Of a DNA stretch of 64,000 nt, positions 31,958-41,659 are shown piece after piece. The stretch comes from a bacterium. GTDB taxonomy: Bacteria > Armatimonadota > Zipacnadia > Zipacnadales > UBA11051. The stretch is taken from contig JAJFUB010000013.1 in NCBI GenBank assembly GCA_021372615.1, positions 62,001-126,000 on the forward strand, written 5' to 3'. How positions within the stretch are numbered: position 1 is the first letter of the stretch; each line of letters begins with the position of its first letter. Made by a program: the position numbers and the translations under genes. The notes under the pieces are model-generated. The model saw nothing but the letters and a program-made list of their open reading frames with translations, had not been told where the DNA came from and ran no database searches.

Positions 31958-33285
31958 GTCACGATCCCCAACTGGTCTGACCAGGCGATGCCAAGGCGGT
32001 CGAAAGCCTGGAGGAACTGATCGCGCCAGCACCGCACTTGCTCGGGGCCGAACGATCTGGTGGCCAGCAGGTAGCCCGTGGAGCGTTCGTGCCCGGCCTG
32101 GATGTACTTGGAGTAGTCCGGGTCGATCCAGGTGATGCCGTAGGAGCTGGGGCGGACGGCCAGATCGGTGCCGGGGTAGGGCAGGCACGGGTAGCAGGTT
32201 GCCTCATCGAGCGCGAGGTGGGGGAGAGCGTCCAGCGTTCGGGCCACCGTCTCGTCGGTCTCGCCCGGGAAGCCGACGATGAAGAAGCCCCGGGTAAGCA
32301 AGCCGGCGGCCCGGGCTCGCGCCAGGCCCTCCTGGATCACCGACACCCGCTGCGCCTTGGCCATGCGAGCCAGCATGGACGGGTCGAGGGATTCGATGCC
32401 CACCCCTACGTGCATGCAGCCTGCTCCCGCCAGCGCCTCACAAAGCCCCGGTGCGGCCAGGTCCTCGGCCCGACAGAAGATGCGGAACTTCAGGTCCAGC
32501 GGGCGCAGCAGACGGCAGATCTCATATGCCCGCGGCCGGTCCGCCAGGAACGAGTCGTCGTTGAAGCGGAAGGCCCGCCAACCGGCCTTGTGGTGCCATC
32601 GCACCTCCTGCAGGACGCTCTCGGGGCTGCGCGGGCGCCAGCACCCACGCTCCATCACCCGTGAGTTGCAGAAGCGGCAGCGGTTCGCACAGCCTCGCGA
32701 ACTGTCCAGGGCCATGACCGGCAGTCCGGCAATGCGCCGCGAGTAGCGTTTCATGTCACACAGACCGCTGTAGTCGGGGTACGGGAGGGTGTCGAGGTCG
32801 TCATTGGGCCGGGCCCGGATGAGGTCCGGTATGGCGGCACGCTCGCCACTGGCCAGGTGGTCCAGGATCGCCGCCAGCGCCTCCTCGCCCTCGCCGCATA
32901 CCACAGCATCGAAGCCGTGGGCCAGGACCTCCTCAGGCACGGCGCTAGCATGGGGGCCTCCCGCCACCAGGAACGCCTCCGGCCGCGCCTGCCGCAGGCA
33001 CGCCACGAATCCATAGGCGAGGTAACAGGTCGCCGTGTAGAGCGACAGACCATAGACCTCGGCCTCCGGCAGGTGCTCGGGTGTCAGTTGGTCGGGCGGG
33101 GTGCCGGCCAGGTCACAGATCTCGGCCTCGTAGCCGTGCGCTCGCACGAAGGTGGCCAGAGCCACGAGGCCACCCGGTGCCTGGCGCTGGTCGTCATCAA
33201 TCTGGGGAACAGGCAGGTTCACCAGGACGACCCGTGGGGCGCCATGTTTGCCTAACACACGCGCATCATCCCAGCCATTTGGCAT
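31954..33285 (-). CDS. B12-binding-domain radical SAM protein
   Basis: 443 residues, first gene of the operon. Residues 15-145 form a cobalamin-binding Rossmann-like domain (RVVLVNLPVPQIDDDQRQAP, EAEVYGLSLYTATCYLAY, AFLVAGGPHASAVPEEVL, AVVCGEGEEAL) without the DxHxxG His. The SAM domain follows with LDSSRGCANRCRFCNSR (C-x3-C-x2-C) and VGVGIESLDPSMLARMAK. GFFIVGFPGETDETV is typical of this class, which includes methyltransferases and ring-forming enzymes. No strong ribosome site ahead of the ATG; a promoter lies about 60 bases upstream. Confidence 0.87.
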   Translation of the reverse strand: MPNGWDDARVLGKHGAPRVVLVNLPVPQIDDDQRQAPGGLVALATFVRAHGYEAEICDLAGTPPDQLTPEHLPEAEVYGLSLYTATCYLAYGFVACLRQARPEAFLVAGGPHASAVPEEVLAHGFDAVVCGEGEEALAAILDHLASGERAAIPDLIRARPNDDLDTLPYPDYSGLCDMKRYSRRIAGLPVMALDSSRGCANRCRFCNSRVMERGCWRPRSPESVLQEVRWHHKAGWRAFRFNDDSFLADRPRAYEICRLLRPLDLKFRIFCRAEDLAAPGLCEALAGAGCMHVGVGIESLDPSMLARMAKAQRVSVIQEGLARARAAGLLTRGFFIVGFPGETDETVARTLDALPHLALDEATCYPCLPYPGTDLAVRPSSYGITWIDPDYSKYIQAGHERSTGYLLATRSFGPEQVRCWRDQFLQAFDRLGIAWSDQLGIVT

Positions 33286-33347
33286 CAGCGCAGAGCTGCG
33301 TTCCGTGCTGAGTATGAAAGGCTTTCTGTAAGCACATTCTCGCTGAG

Positions 33348-33376
33348 ATGATGAGCCTTCGACCGCGGGTTGTCAA
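33348..33376 (-). promoter_or_regulatory. Promoter of the radical SAM operon
   Basis: Minus strand: TTGACA (33376-33371), 17-base spacer, CATCAT (33353-33348). Leader of about 55 bases. The bases AGTCTTGAC around the -35 also occur at the plus-strand promoter near 24612. Confidence 0.5.
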
Positions 33377-33405
33377 GACTGTTGTCTTCGTGCCCCCGGT
33401 ACCGA

Positions 33406-34758
33406 TCACTTGCCCTCGGCCGGGTCTGGGTCTGGGTCCGACCTCTGTAGCGCGCTTCCCGCCATCTCTGCGCGGTGCGCGGGCGTCTTGAGCCGAAAGA
33501 CGTACCAGAACCAGATGCCGGAAAGCAGCTTCAGCAGTGCCCCAAGGGCGAAGACTAGCACAAAGTGGCCCCCGTCGAAAAGCCAGCCGAAGATCGGGCC
33601 GCCGATGGCGTTGGAGCCCATCAGGATCATCAGTCGGGCGGCGCTGAAGGCTCCTAGGTGCTCGGCCGGCACGAGGTTGATCGCGCCGAGCGGCACCGTG
33701 TTGTCCTCGAGGTTGCGGCCAAACTGCGTGAGGAAGTACAGCACCAGGAAGGCCGCGGGGTTCCCGCCGAGAAGCACGACGGTAGCCATGCCCACGGCGT
33801 AAAGCACGTCCCCCAGCAGAGTCGCCCACGCCGCACCCCAGCGGTCCGCATAGACCGCCACCCATATGCCCGCCAACACCGTGGCAATCTGTGTGGCCGA
33901 GGTGGCGTAGCCCGGGTAATGCTCGGGCATATGCAGGTACTTGAGGCCCAGCGGCACGGAAAAGCCGATGACACTCATGGTCAGCCCGCGCACGATGTGG
34001 GGCCCGGCCAGCCATCGGAACTCCTTGAGCGCCAGCACGCGCGCCACCGACGCGAAAGGCAGGGCCGAGGTACTGGCCCCGGCCACGGCCAGGTCAGGCA
34101 ACTCGCGGACCCGCGAGTACGTCACTGCACGGACCGTGATCGCCGCCGCTGCCGCCAGGAAGCACCAGGCATAGCCCATCGGGTAGGGCATGTCCTTCAA
34201 GAGCCCGGCGGCGAAGACGCCGATGAGAATCCCGGGAAGGCCATAGGAGAGGTTGCTGAAGCCAAAGAGACGCCCCCGCACACCAGGCGCGATGGCCCGC
34301 GCCCAGATCGGGTAGTCGAGCATCACCGGGATGGAGTTCGCGAGCGCCTGCGACACGCCGATGGCAATGAGCGCCACGAACACGCCGGTGAGCGGGAGCG
34401 CAACCCGCGGGATCAGAGCAACCCCGACCGTCGCCAGGGGCGCCAGCGCGAGAAGCCCGATGACCAGGCAGGCCGTGCGCACCCGGTTCCGCACGCGGTC
34501 GCCGAGCCCCATGAAGGCGAAAAGGCCGCAGGCGGTGGCGATCAACCCCGCGAAGCTGATCCAGCCGATCTCCTGCAGCGAGAACCCCGTTCGCTCCAGG
34601 AAGCCGCTCCATAGCTCGCCGCCAAAGAGCGTGGCCCCGGCGCCATTGAGCAAGTACGCCAGCGTGACCCAGAACAGGTTCCGCCGCTCGGCCGGGTCGT
34701 GCGAGGCCCGCCCCAGCAGTCGCCCCAAGACGCCGTCGAGGGCGCTGTCGTGCGCCAT
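33406..34758 (-). CDS. MFS transporter
   Basis: 450 residues with about 12 hydrophobic segments, and MGLGDRVRNRVRTACL as the D-R-x-x-R loop motif between early helices. The N-terminal 35 residues (LGRASHDPAERRNLFWVTLA) are cytoplasmic. ATG follows GGGAGG. It starts 26 bases after the end of the glycosyltransferase gene on the same strand and is probably co-transcribed with it. Substrate unknown; an export role for a glycan or small product of the neighbouring enzymes is conceivable but not shown. Confidence 0.85.
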   Translation of the reverse strand: MAHDSALDGVLGRLLGRASHDPAERRNLFWVTLAYLLNGAGATLFGGELWSGFLERTGFSLQEIGWISFAGLIATACGLFAFMGLGDRVRNRVRTACLVIGLLALAPLATVGVALIPRVALPLTGVFVALIAIGVSQALANSIPVMLDYPIWARAIAPGVRGRLFGFSNLSYGLPGILIGVFAAGLLKDMPYPMGYAWCFLAAAAAITVRAVTYSRVRELPDLAVAGASTSALPFASVARVLALKEFRWLAGPHIVRGLTMSVIGFSVPLGLKYLHMPEHYPGYATSATQIATVLAGIWVAVYADRWGAAWATLLGDVLYAVGMATVVLLGGNPAAFLVLYFLTQFGRNLEDNTVPLGAINLVPAEHLGAFSAARLMILMGSNAIGGPIFGWLFDGGHFVLVFALGALLKLLSGIWFWYVFRLKTPAHRAEMAGSALQRSDPDPDPAEGK

Positions 34759-34784
34759 GCGTGCCTCCCGTCGGTGTTGCGTGT

Positions 34785-36146
34785 TCAGTCGGCACTGGCG
34801 CGGTGGCGGCTGCACGCCCGTTCCACCGCGGCCAACACCTCAGTCACAGCCACATCCACGCTGTAGCGCGTGGCGATGGTGCGTGCCCCTACCTGCCCCA
34901 TGCGGTAGCCTCGCGCCGGGTCGTCAAGCAACTTGTTCAGGCAGGCTGTCAGGGCCTCGGCCGCGCCGTGTGGCCCCGTCTCTCCGACGGCGAACTGCAG
35001 TCCCGCCTCCGTGCCCTGCAGTAGCTCCGGGAACACGCCCTGGGCCGTTACCACCACGGGGAGCCCGGAGGCCATCGCTTCCATCGCCGCGACTCCCCGG
35101 GCCTCGGCGAAGCGGCTGGGCAGACAGAAGATGCGGCACTCACGCAGCAGTTGTAGCTTGCCCTCGCGCGTCACCTCGCCCCGGAAGTCCGCGATCTCCT
35201 GTAGGCCACCCCGGGCGATCTGCCGCTGAACTTGCTGCCAATAGCCGTGGTTGAGCACGCGACCGGCCACCAGCAGGCGTACCGGGCGCCCGGACTGATG
35301 CAGGCGCGCGACGGACTCTACCAGCAGGTCGAGACCCTTGCCGGGGGTGATGACCGAGAGGTAGCCGATGGTGCACGGTCCGCCGGGAGGCGCAGGGCAA
35401 CGCCCAGCGGCGAGCGGCGCGAAGTCCGTGGCGTCCAGGCCGGTACGCACGACCGCGATGTCGTCGGCGGGCAGGCCGAGCGTCTCACCCATGCGTCGGG
35501 CGCAGTCGGCGCTCGACGCAATGAATAGGTCAACTGACCTGGCATTCCGCCGGATGTGGGCAAGCGCCTGCTCAGTATGCGGGGCGCCCAGGGCTTCCAG
35601 GAAGGCGTCCTCGCCCTGCAGGCCGCAAAGGACCGGCGCCCCGAAGTTGCGGCGCAGTTCCGGCGCCAGGCCAGACAGGAGCGAGTTGGTGATGATGAAG
35701 GCGGTCTGGCAGGTGTTGGGGGTCGAGGCGGAACAGCCCGAGCCGCTCTGCCGCAGATAGGCCATGAGGCGCTCGAGTTCCTTGCGCTGGCGCCCTTCAC
35801 GGCCGGCCAGCACCGAGACGGTCATCGGCCCCAGACGCGCCGCCTCGGTGCGGACCGCGAACTGCGACACGAACCGGAGCAGAGCGGGGTGGTCGAGGAC
35901 GCGATCCGCAGCGGGCGGCAGGCGGCGGAAGAGGCTGCTGTGCTGCTGGAGAAAGGCATTGAGTCCACCGAGGAACACGGGGCGGAGGCCGTCAGGGGCC
36001 TCTCCCTCGATCCGCAGAGGCGTGTACAGGGGGATGACCTCAGCGTCGTGTCCCCGGGCGATCAGCCCGCGCACGAGAGCAAGGTCGCGGGCACAAGCGC
36101 CACAGTACATCTGCCCGGCGCCGGCGGCAAGGTAGATGAGGTGCAT
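34785..36146 (-). CDS. GT4-family glycosyltransferase
   Basis: 453 residues, GT-B fold. The N-terminal domain starts MHLIYLAAGAGQMYCGACARD with a GT4-type acceptor-side loop. The C-terminal nucleotide-sugar domain has IGYLSVITPGKGLDLLVES, VRLLVAGRVLN, FCLPSRFAEARGVAAMEAMA (the E-x7-E region) and GLPVVVTAQGVFPELL. It transfers sugar from a nucleotide donor with retention of configuration; donor and acceptor unknown. Cytoplasmic or peripheral. Divergent from the DUF1549/DUF1553 gene, with a promoter for that gene in between. Confidence 0.88.
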   Translation of the reverse strand: MHLIYLAAGAGQMYCGACARDLALVRGLIARGHDAEVIPLYTPLRIEGEAPDGLRPVFLGGLNAFLQQHSSLFRRLPPAADRVLDHPALLRFVSQFAVRTEAARLGPMTVSVLAGREGRQRKELERLMAYLRQSGSGCSASTPNTCQTAFIITNSLLSGLAPELRRNFGAPVLCGLQGEDAFLEALGAPHTEQALAHIRRNARSVDLFIASSADCARRMGETLGLPADDIAVVRTGLDATDFAPLAAGRCPAPPGGPCTIGYLSVITPGKGLDLLVESVARLHQSGRPVRLLVAGRVLNHGYWQQVQRQIARGGLQEIADFRGEVTREGKLQLLRECRIFCLPSRFAEARGVAAMEAMASGLPVVVTAQGVFPELLQGTEAGLQFAVGETGPHGAAEALTACLNKLLDDPARGYRMGQVGARTIATRYSVDVAVTEVLAAVERACSRHRASAD

Positions 36147-36250
36147 ATCTGTGGCGGGGCAATTCGCGCTGAGAGGCCCGGTTCCCTGCCCGACACTGTG
36201 GAGAGCAGCCGCCGGCGGGAAGGCAGGCTAGCCGCCGTCACGGCCCGCAC

Positions 36251-36279
36251 TTGTCTTCCAGGCAGTGTCTGGATACACT
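36251..36279 (+). promoter_or_regulatory. Promoter of the DUF1549/DUF1553 gene
   Basis: TTGTCT (36251-36256), 17-base spacer, TACACT (36274-36279), about 110 bases before the chosen ATG. A moderate housekeeping-type match in the divergent intergenic region. Confidence 0.5.
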
Positions 36280-36390
36280 CTTCATGTTGGCAAACGGAAT
36301 GACATGCCCGCGCGGCGCGTCAAGAGGTCCACTGGCGCCTGTCGTCGGCACCATCGTGCAAACGGGCAGATCTCGGGAACCCTCACCAAC

Positions 36391-37956
36391 ATGGGACAAC
36401 GCTCCTTCGTCGGTCTCACCGTCCTCGTAGCCCTCATCGCCGTGGGCGCGGCAGCCCATGCGACCACGCCCTACGACTCCGAGCAGCCCTTCACCCCAGC
36501 CAGCCCCGTTGACGAGAAGGTGCTGGTCATCCTGCGCAAGCAGGGGATCGCGCCGGCCAGTCGTTGTAGCGACGCGGTCTTCGTGCGGCGGGTGTACCTG
36601 GATGTCATCGGCACCTTGCCCCGCCCCACCGAGGTCGAAGGCTTCCTCAGGGACCAACGCCCCGACAAGCGGGCCCTGCTGATTGATGCGCTGCTGGCGC
36701 GCGACGAGTTCGGGCAGTACTGGGGCCTGAAGTGGGGCGACCTGCTGCGGATCAAGTCCGAGTTCCCCATCAACCTGTGGCCCAACGCCGTCCAGGCCTA
36801 TGACCGCTGGGTCCGTGACGCCATTGCCGCCAACATGCCCTACGACCAGTTCGTCCGCGAGCTACTCACGGCCAGTGGCAGCAACTTCCGCGTGCCGCAG
36901 GTCAACTTCTACCGCGCCGTGCAGAACCACGAGCCGGTGGGGCTGGCTTCGGCCGTGGCGCTCACCTTCATGGGTACGCGCCTGGAGAAGTGGCCCGAGA
37001 CGATGCGGAACCAGATGGGCACCTTCTTCTCGCGCGTAGCGTACAAGAAGACGGGCGAGTGGAAAGAGGAGATCGTCTACCCGGACCCGATGAAGACCGA
37101 CCCGCTGCCGGTGGTCTTCCCCGATGGCAGCAAGCTGACCATCCCGGCCGGCAAGGACCCGCGCGCCGTGTTCGCCGACTGGCTGCTGGCACCGAACAAC
37201 CAGTGGTTCAGCCGCGCCATCGTCAACCGCGTGTGGTGTTGGTTATTGGGCCGGGGGATCATCCACGAGCCCGATGACATTCGCTCCACCAACCCCCCGG
37301 TGAACCCGGAGTTACTGACCTACCTGCAGGGCGAACTGGTTAAGAGCAAGTACGACCTCAAGGCCCTGTACCGGCTGATCCTGACCTCGGCGACCTACCA
37401 GCAGTCATCTGTCCCGGCGAGCAAGCAGCCGCAGACGGAGGCTTTGTTCGCCGTCTACCCGGTGCGTCGGCTGGATGCCGAAGTGCTGATTGACGCGCTG
37501 TGCTGGCTGTCGGGGGACGGGCAGGGCTACTCCAGCCAGGTGCCGGAGCCGTTCACCTGGATCCCCGAGAGCCATCGGGCCATCACCCTGGCGGACGGGA
37601 GCATCACCAGCGCGTTCCTGGAGATGTTCGGGCGCCCGCCGCGCGATACCGGACTGGAGTCCGAACGCAACAACCAGCCGAGCGACGCGCAGGAGCTATA
37701 CCTGCTCAATTCCGTGGACATGCAGAAGAAGATTGAGCGCAGCAAGATGTTCCAGAAGTTCGTGGAGGCGGCCAAGGGCGACCGTCGCGCCGTCATCGGC
37801 TCAGTCTACCTGGCGGTCCTATCTCGCCCGCCGACGGATGAAGAAGTGGCGACCGCGGAGAAGTACTACCAGACGCCGGGGCTGACGGCCAAGCAGGCCC
37901 AGGACGACCTGGCCTGGGCGCTCATCAACAGCAAGGAGTTCCTGTATCGTCACTGA
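36391..37956 (+). CDS. Exported DUF1549/DUF1553 protein
   Basis: 521 residues with a signal peptide (SFVGLTVLVALIAVGAAAHA). Residues 45-250 match DUF1549 (FVRRVYLDVIGTLPRPTEVE, YDQFVRELLTASG), and 270-500 match DUF1553 (RAVFADWLLAPNNQWFSRAI, NRVWCWLLGRGIIHEPDD, LTSATYQQSS, YPVRRLDAEVLIDAL). These large paired domains are typical of planctomycetes and allied groups and are usually encoded beside DUF1501, as here. Role unknown, probably envelope or periplasmic. The ATG nearest the signal peptide was chosen; it has only a weak ribosome site (CGGGAACC). Confidence 0.88.
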   Translation: MGQRSFVGLTVLVALIAVGAAAHATTPYDSEQPFTPASPVDEKVLVILRKQGIAPASRCSDAVFVRRVYLDVIGTLPRPTEVEGFLRDQRPDKRALLIDALLARDEFGQYWGLKWGDLLRIKSEFPINLWPNAVQAYDRWVRDAIAANMPYDQFVRELLTASGSNFRVPQVNFYRAVQNHEPVGLASAVALTFMGTRLEKWPETMRNQMGTFFSRVAYKKTGEWKEEIVYPDPMKTDPLPVVFPDGSKLTIPAGKDPRAVFADWLLAPNNQWFSRAIVNRVWCWLLGRGIIHEPDDIRSTNPPVNPELLTYLQGELVKSKYDLKALYRLILTSATYQQSSVPASKQPQTEALFAVYPVRRLDAEVLIDALCWLSGDGQGYSSQVPEPFTWIPESHRAITLADGSITSAFLEMFGRPPRDTGLESERNNQPSDAQELYLLNSVDMQKKIERSKMFQKFVEAAKGDRRAVIGSVYLAVLSRPPTDEEVATAEKYYQTPGLTAKQAQDDLAWALINSKEFLYRH

Positions 37957-38044
37957 CCCCCCTCGACCGGCAGGACAGGCGGGACCGCCCATCCCGCCCG
38001 AGAGACGAGGCGACCAAGTCCCTCGGTCTGCAGGAGACTAGAAC

Positions 38045-39352
38045 ATGCGACCCTACCAGCGCTTGTCAATCTGCCTACTAGCTGCCCTCGCCACTTGCTT
38101 GGCCTGTGCACAGACAGCCCCCGCCAGCAAGCCCATGGCCGCGAAGGCCAAAGCCCTGATCCAGATCTGGATGTGGGGCGGCCCGGCTCAGACCGAGACC
38201 TTCGACCCCAAGCCCGACGCCGGGCGCGATGTCTGCGGGCCGCTCACCAAGCCCACCCAGACGAACGCGCCGGGGATGATGATCGGGGAACTGCTACCCG
38301 AACTGGCCAAGCAGGCCGACAAGTACTCCATCATTCGCAGCATGACCCACGGCAACAACGGCCACGAGACGGCGGCGTACATCATGCAGACCGGCCGCAA
38401 GCCAGGTGGCTCGCTGGTGTTCCCCAGCGTCGGCGCGGTGGTCTCGCTGTTCAAGGGCTATGACCACGGCTACACCGGCCTGATCCCCCCGTATGTGATC
38501 CTGACGCAGCCGCAGGGGCGCTTCTCAGAAGTCGGCTTCCTGGGGCCCAAGTACAAGCCCTTCTGCACGGGCGGGGATCCCAACGCCACGCGCTTTGCGG
38601 TCGAGGGTGTCGTGGCCCAGGGCATCACCGACCAGCGACAGCAGGAGCGGCGCAAGCTGATGGCCGCGCTGGACACGCTGGGCAACTGCATGTTGGTCAA
38701 CCCTCGGTTTGAGCAGACCAACAAGAGCCAGGAGAAGGCCTATGACCTGATCCTGGGCGATGCCGGCAAGCTGTTCGATCTGTCGCAGGAGCCCAAGGAG
38801 CTGCGCGACAAGTACGGACGCACCACCTTTGGCCAGTCGTGCCTGATGGCGCGCCGCCTCGTCGAGGCCGGCGTACCCTATGTGACCATCAACTACGGCG
38901 GCTGGGACACCCACAAGCAGCACTTCGAAACCATGAGGCGCAGGCTGCCCGATATGGACCGGGGCTTCGCGACACTCCTGCAGGACCTGTCGGACCGCAA
39001 GCTGCTGGACAGCACCATCGTGTGGTGGGGCGGGGAGTTCGGTAGGACGCCGCGCGTGCAGTGGGAGGCGCCTTGGAACGGCGGTCGCAGTCACTTCGGG
39101 CAGTGCTTCTCCGTGGTCGTAGCCGGTGGTGGCTTCAAGGGCGGTCATGTGATCGGCTCCTCGAACGCGACCGGGGAGCAGGTGGCGACCCGCCCCGTGT
39201 CGCCGCAGGACCTGATCGGCAGCTTCTACGAACTGCTCGGCATTGACTCCAACGGCCCGCTCCCCAATCCGCGCGGGCTGAAGCTGAAGGTGCTACCGTC
39301 GTCTGAGGAAGAGGGCATCAAGTCCGGCGGCCTCCTCAGGGAGATCATGTGA
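38045..39352 (+). CDS. Exported DUF1501 protein
   Basis: 435 residues with a signal peptide (ICLLAALATCLACAQTA). DUF1501 belongs to the alkaline-phosphatase-like/sulfatase superfamily: ALIQIWMWGGPAQTETFDPK and MTHGNNGHETAAYIMQTGR near the N-terminus, YGGWDTHKQHFETM and WWGGEFGRTPRVQ near the end are family blocks with likely metal-binding Asp/His. It follows the DUF1549/DUF1553 gene by 88 bases and overlaps the next. Probably acts with its neighbours outside the cytoplasm; substrate unknown. Confidence 0.9.
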   Translation: MRPYQRLSICLLAALATCLACAQTAPASKPMAAKAKALIQIWMWGGPAQTETFDPKPDAGRDVCGPLTKPTQTNAPGMMIGELLPELAKQADKYSIIRSMTHGNNGHETAAYIMQTGRKPGGSLVFPSVGAVVSLFKGYDHGYTGLIPPYVILTQPQGRFSEVGFLGPKYKPFCTGGDPNATRFAVEGVVAQGITDQRQQERRKLMAALDTLGNCMLVNPRFEQTNKSQEKAYDLILGDAGKLFDLSQEPKELRDKYGRTTFGQSCLMARRLVEAGVPYVTINYGGWDTHKQHFETMRRRLPDMDRGFATLLQDLSDRKLLDSTIVWWGGEFGRTPRVQWEAPWNGGRSHFGQCFSVVVAGGGFKGGHVIGSSNATGEQVATRPVSPQDLIGSFYELLGIDSNGPLPNPRGLKLKVLPSSEEEGIKSGGLLREIM

Positions 39353-41634
39353 TGTCATCCCCGAGACTCTGCGCTCTGGCGTTGTTGGTTTCATGCGCCG
39401 CGCTCGCCTGGGGACAGTCGCCCCGGCGCGGAGTGCCTACCGCCGGCTACATCTACCCCGCCGGTGGGAAGCAAGGCACGACTGTGCATGTGGCCGTCGG
39501 TGGGCAGAACCTGGCTGGTGTGAGGGCCGTGCATGTCGGTAGTGCGGGCGTGCGCGGAGTCGCCGTGGACTACGCGCGCCCGTTGAACCGGAAGCAGCTT
39601 CGCGACGTCGGCGAGCACCTGCGCGTGCTGATGCGGATGCGCTGGGCCCAACTCATGGGGAAGCCGGTGACGAGCAAGGACGAGGAGGACCTGAAGGCTC
39701 TCGAACCCCTACCCGACCACCCCTGGCTGCGCGGCCTGGACAAGAAGAAGCTCAAGGAACTCGACGACCTGCGGCTGAGGCTGTTCAACCCCAAGGCCCA
39801 GCCGAACGCCCAGCTTGAGGAGATAGCGTACCTCGACCTGACGATTGACGCGCATGCGGCCCCGGGACTGCACGACCTCCGCGTCGAGACCCCCAACGGC
39901 CTGTCCGACCCCGTCCATTTCACGGTCGGGAGCCTGCCGGAAGTCAGCGAAGCCGAGCCCAACTCGATGGAGACGGCTGGGACCGTCCTCGATCTGCCCG
40001 TGGTCCTCGATGGCCAGGTCATGCCGGGCGACACCGATGTCTGGCGCTTTCGGGCCCGGCGCGGGCAGAAGCTCACGCTCACGACCCAGGCCCGCAGCTT
40101 GGTGCCGTACCTGGCCGACGCCGTGCCCGGGTGGTTCCAGGCCACGCTCACGCTCTACGACGCTCAGGGCAGGGAAGTGGCCTTCAACGATGACTACCGC
40201 TTCGATCCGGACCCCGTGATCTTCTACCAGGTGCCGCAGGACGGGGAGTACGCGCTGGAGATACGCGACTCGATCTACCGCGGGCGCGAGGACTTCGTCT
40301 ACCGGATCACGGTGGGCGAGCAGCCGTTTGTGACCAGTCTCTTCCCACCTGGCGGCACGGTCGGCAAGCCGCTGACGGCACAGCTCACAGGCTGGAACGT
40401 GCCGACGGCCCCGGTGAAGCTGGACACAACGGCCGGCGGGCCGACGATCCGCCACGTGTCCTGGCAGTGGGGCAACAAGCGCTCGAACACCGTAGCCTAC
40501 GCGGTGGATGACCTCACCGACAGCGCCGAGGCCGAGCCCAATGACACGGTCGCGAGCGCGCAGAAGGTCTCCTGGCCGCTGGCCGTCGACGGTCGCGTCG
40601 GCAAGCCGGGGGACGTGGACGCCTACCGGCTGGAGGGACGCGCCGGGGACGAGCTGGTCGTCGAAGTGCAGGCACGGCGCCTGGGCTCGCCGCTGGACTC
40701 GCTGGTGCGCGTGCGCGACGCGGCCGGCCGCGTCACCGCCCTCAATGACGACCACGACGACAAGCAGGCGACACTACTGACGCACCAGGCGGACTCGTGG
40801 CTGTCGGTGAAACTGCCGAAGGCCGGAGCCTATACTGTGCTCGTGTCCGACGCGCAGGCGCATGGGGGCGAGGAGTACTTCTACCGCCTGTGCCTGCGAG
40901 CGCCGCACCCGGACTTCGCCCTGCAGATTGCGCCCTCGAGCCTGAAGCTGGACGCAGGGCGGACGCAGGTGCTGGAAGTGCACGTGCTCCGCCTGGACGG
41001 CTTCAGCGGCCCGGTGGAACTGGCTCTGGGTGGCATGACCGGCGGGTTCGTCCTGAACGGTGGCCGTGTGGGCGCCGGGCAGGATGTGGTTCACGCGACC
41101 GTGACGGCGCCGACTGAGCCGCCGACCGGCGCGGTCGCCCTGCAGGTCGTGGGCAAGGCGCAGATGGGCGGGGCCACGGTCACGCGAACGGCGGCAGCGG
41201 CGGACGAGATGATGCAGGCGTTCGCCTACTGGCATCTGGTGCCCGCTCAGGAGTTCGCCGTCGTCGTCGGGCCGGCGCCGCGTTGGCCGCCCCGGCTGGA
41301 CATCGTCAGCGATGGCGCGCCGCTGCGGCTGTCACCGGGGGGAACGGCTCAGGTGCAGATCAAGACGCCGCCTGTGCCCACGCTGATCAAGTCTCTGCGT
41401 CTGGAGCTGAAGTCCGCCCCCGAGGGCGTGACCATCAAGGAGCAGAACGCGCTACCGAGCGGCCTGGCGCTGACGGTGCAGGCCGACCGCGCGAAGGTCA
41501 AGCCCGGCTCGGCGGACAACCTCATCGTCGAGGTCTTCATCGAGGCGGAGGTCAAACGAGGGAACGGACAGACCGTCACGGTGCGGAACTCGGTGGGAGT
41601 TCTGCCGGCGGTCCCGGTTGAGGTCGTTCCCTGA
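39352..41634 (+). CDS. Exported protein with pre-peptidase C-terminal (PPC) domains
   Basis: 760 residues from ATG overlapping the DUF1501 stop (TGATG); a GTG one codon earlier is the alternative. Signal peptide SPRLCALALLVSCAALAWG. At least two PPC-type beta-sandwiches are visible, each introduced by E-A-E-P-N (SEAEPNSMETA near 203, AEAEPNDTVASAQKV near 395), with GDTDVWRFRARRGQKL and GDVDAYRLEGRAGDEL as the matching D-W/Y strands. An IPT-like start (YIYPAGGKQGTTVHVAVGG) precedes them. Typical partner of DUF1549 and DUF1501 genes. No catalytic domain seen; likely a binding or scaffold protein. Confidence 0.85.
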   Translation: MSSPRLCALALLVSCAALAWGQSPRRGVPTAGYIYPAGGKQGTTVHVAVGGQNLAGVRAVHVGSAGVRGVAVDYARPLNRKQLRDVGEHLRVLMRMRWAQLMGKPVTSKDEEDLKALEPLPDHPWLRGLDKKKLKELDDLRLRLFNPKAQPNAQLEEIAYLDLTIDAHAAPGLHDLRVETPNGLSDPVHFTVGSLPEVSEAEPNSMETAGTVLDLPVVLDGQVMPGDTDVWRFRARRGQKLTLTTQARSLVPYLADAVPGWFQATLTLYDAQGREVAFNDDYRFDPDPVIFYQVPQDGEYALEIRDSIYRGREDFVYRITVGEQPFVTSLFPPGGTVGKPLTAQLTGWNVPTAPVKLDTTAGGPTIRHVSWQWGNKRSNTVAYAVDDLTDSAEAEPNDTVASAQKVSWPLAVDGRVGKPGDVDAYRLEGRAGDELVVEVQARRLGSPLDSLVRVRDAAGRVTALNDDHDDKQATLLTHQADSWLSVKLPKAGAYTVLVSDAQAHGGEEYFYRLCLRAPHPDFALQIAPSSLKLDAGRTQVLEVHVLRLDGFSGPVELALGGMTGGFVLNGGRVGAGQDVVHATVTAPTEPPTGAVALQVVGKAQMGGATVTRTAAAADEMMQAFAYWHLVPAQEFAVVVGPAPRWPPRLDIVSDGAPLRLSPGGTAQVQIKTPPVPTLIKSLRLELKSAPEGVTIKEQNALPSGLALTVQADRAKVKPGSADNLIVEVFIEAEVKRGNGQTVTVRNSVGVLPAVPVEVVP

Positions 41635-41659
41635 CGATAATCGCGTTGGAGGACGCAGC

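Noticed and set aside
26230-33400. RiPP precursor peptide for the radical SAM operon
   Set aside because: I looked for short frames with ribosome sites ahead of and between the genes; genes overlap and no candidate with a leader/core pattern was found.
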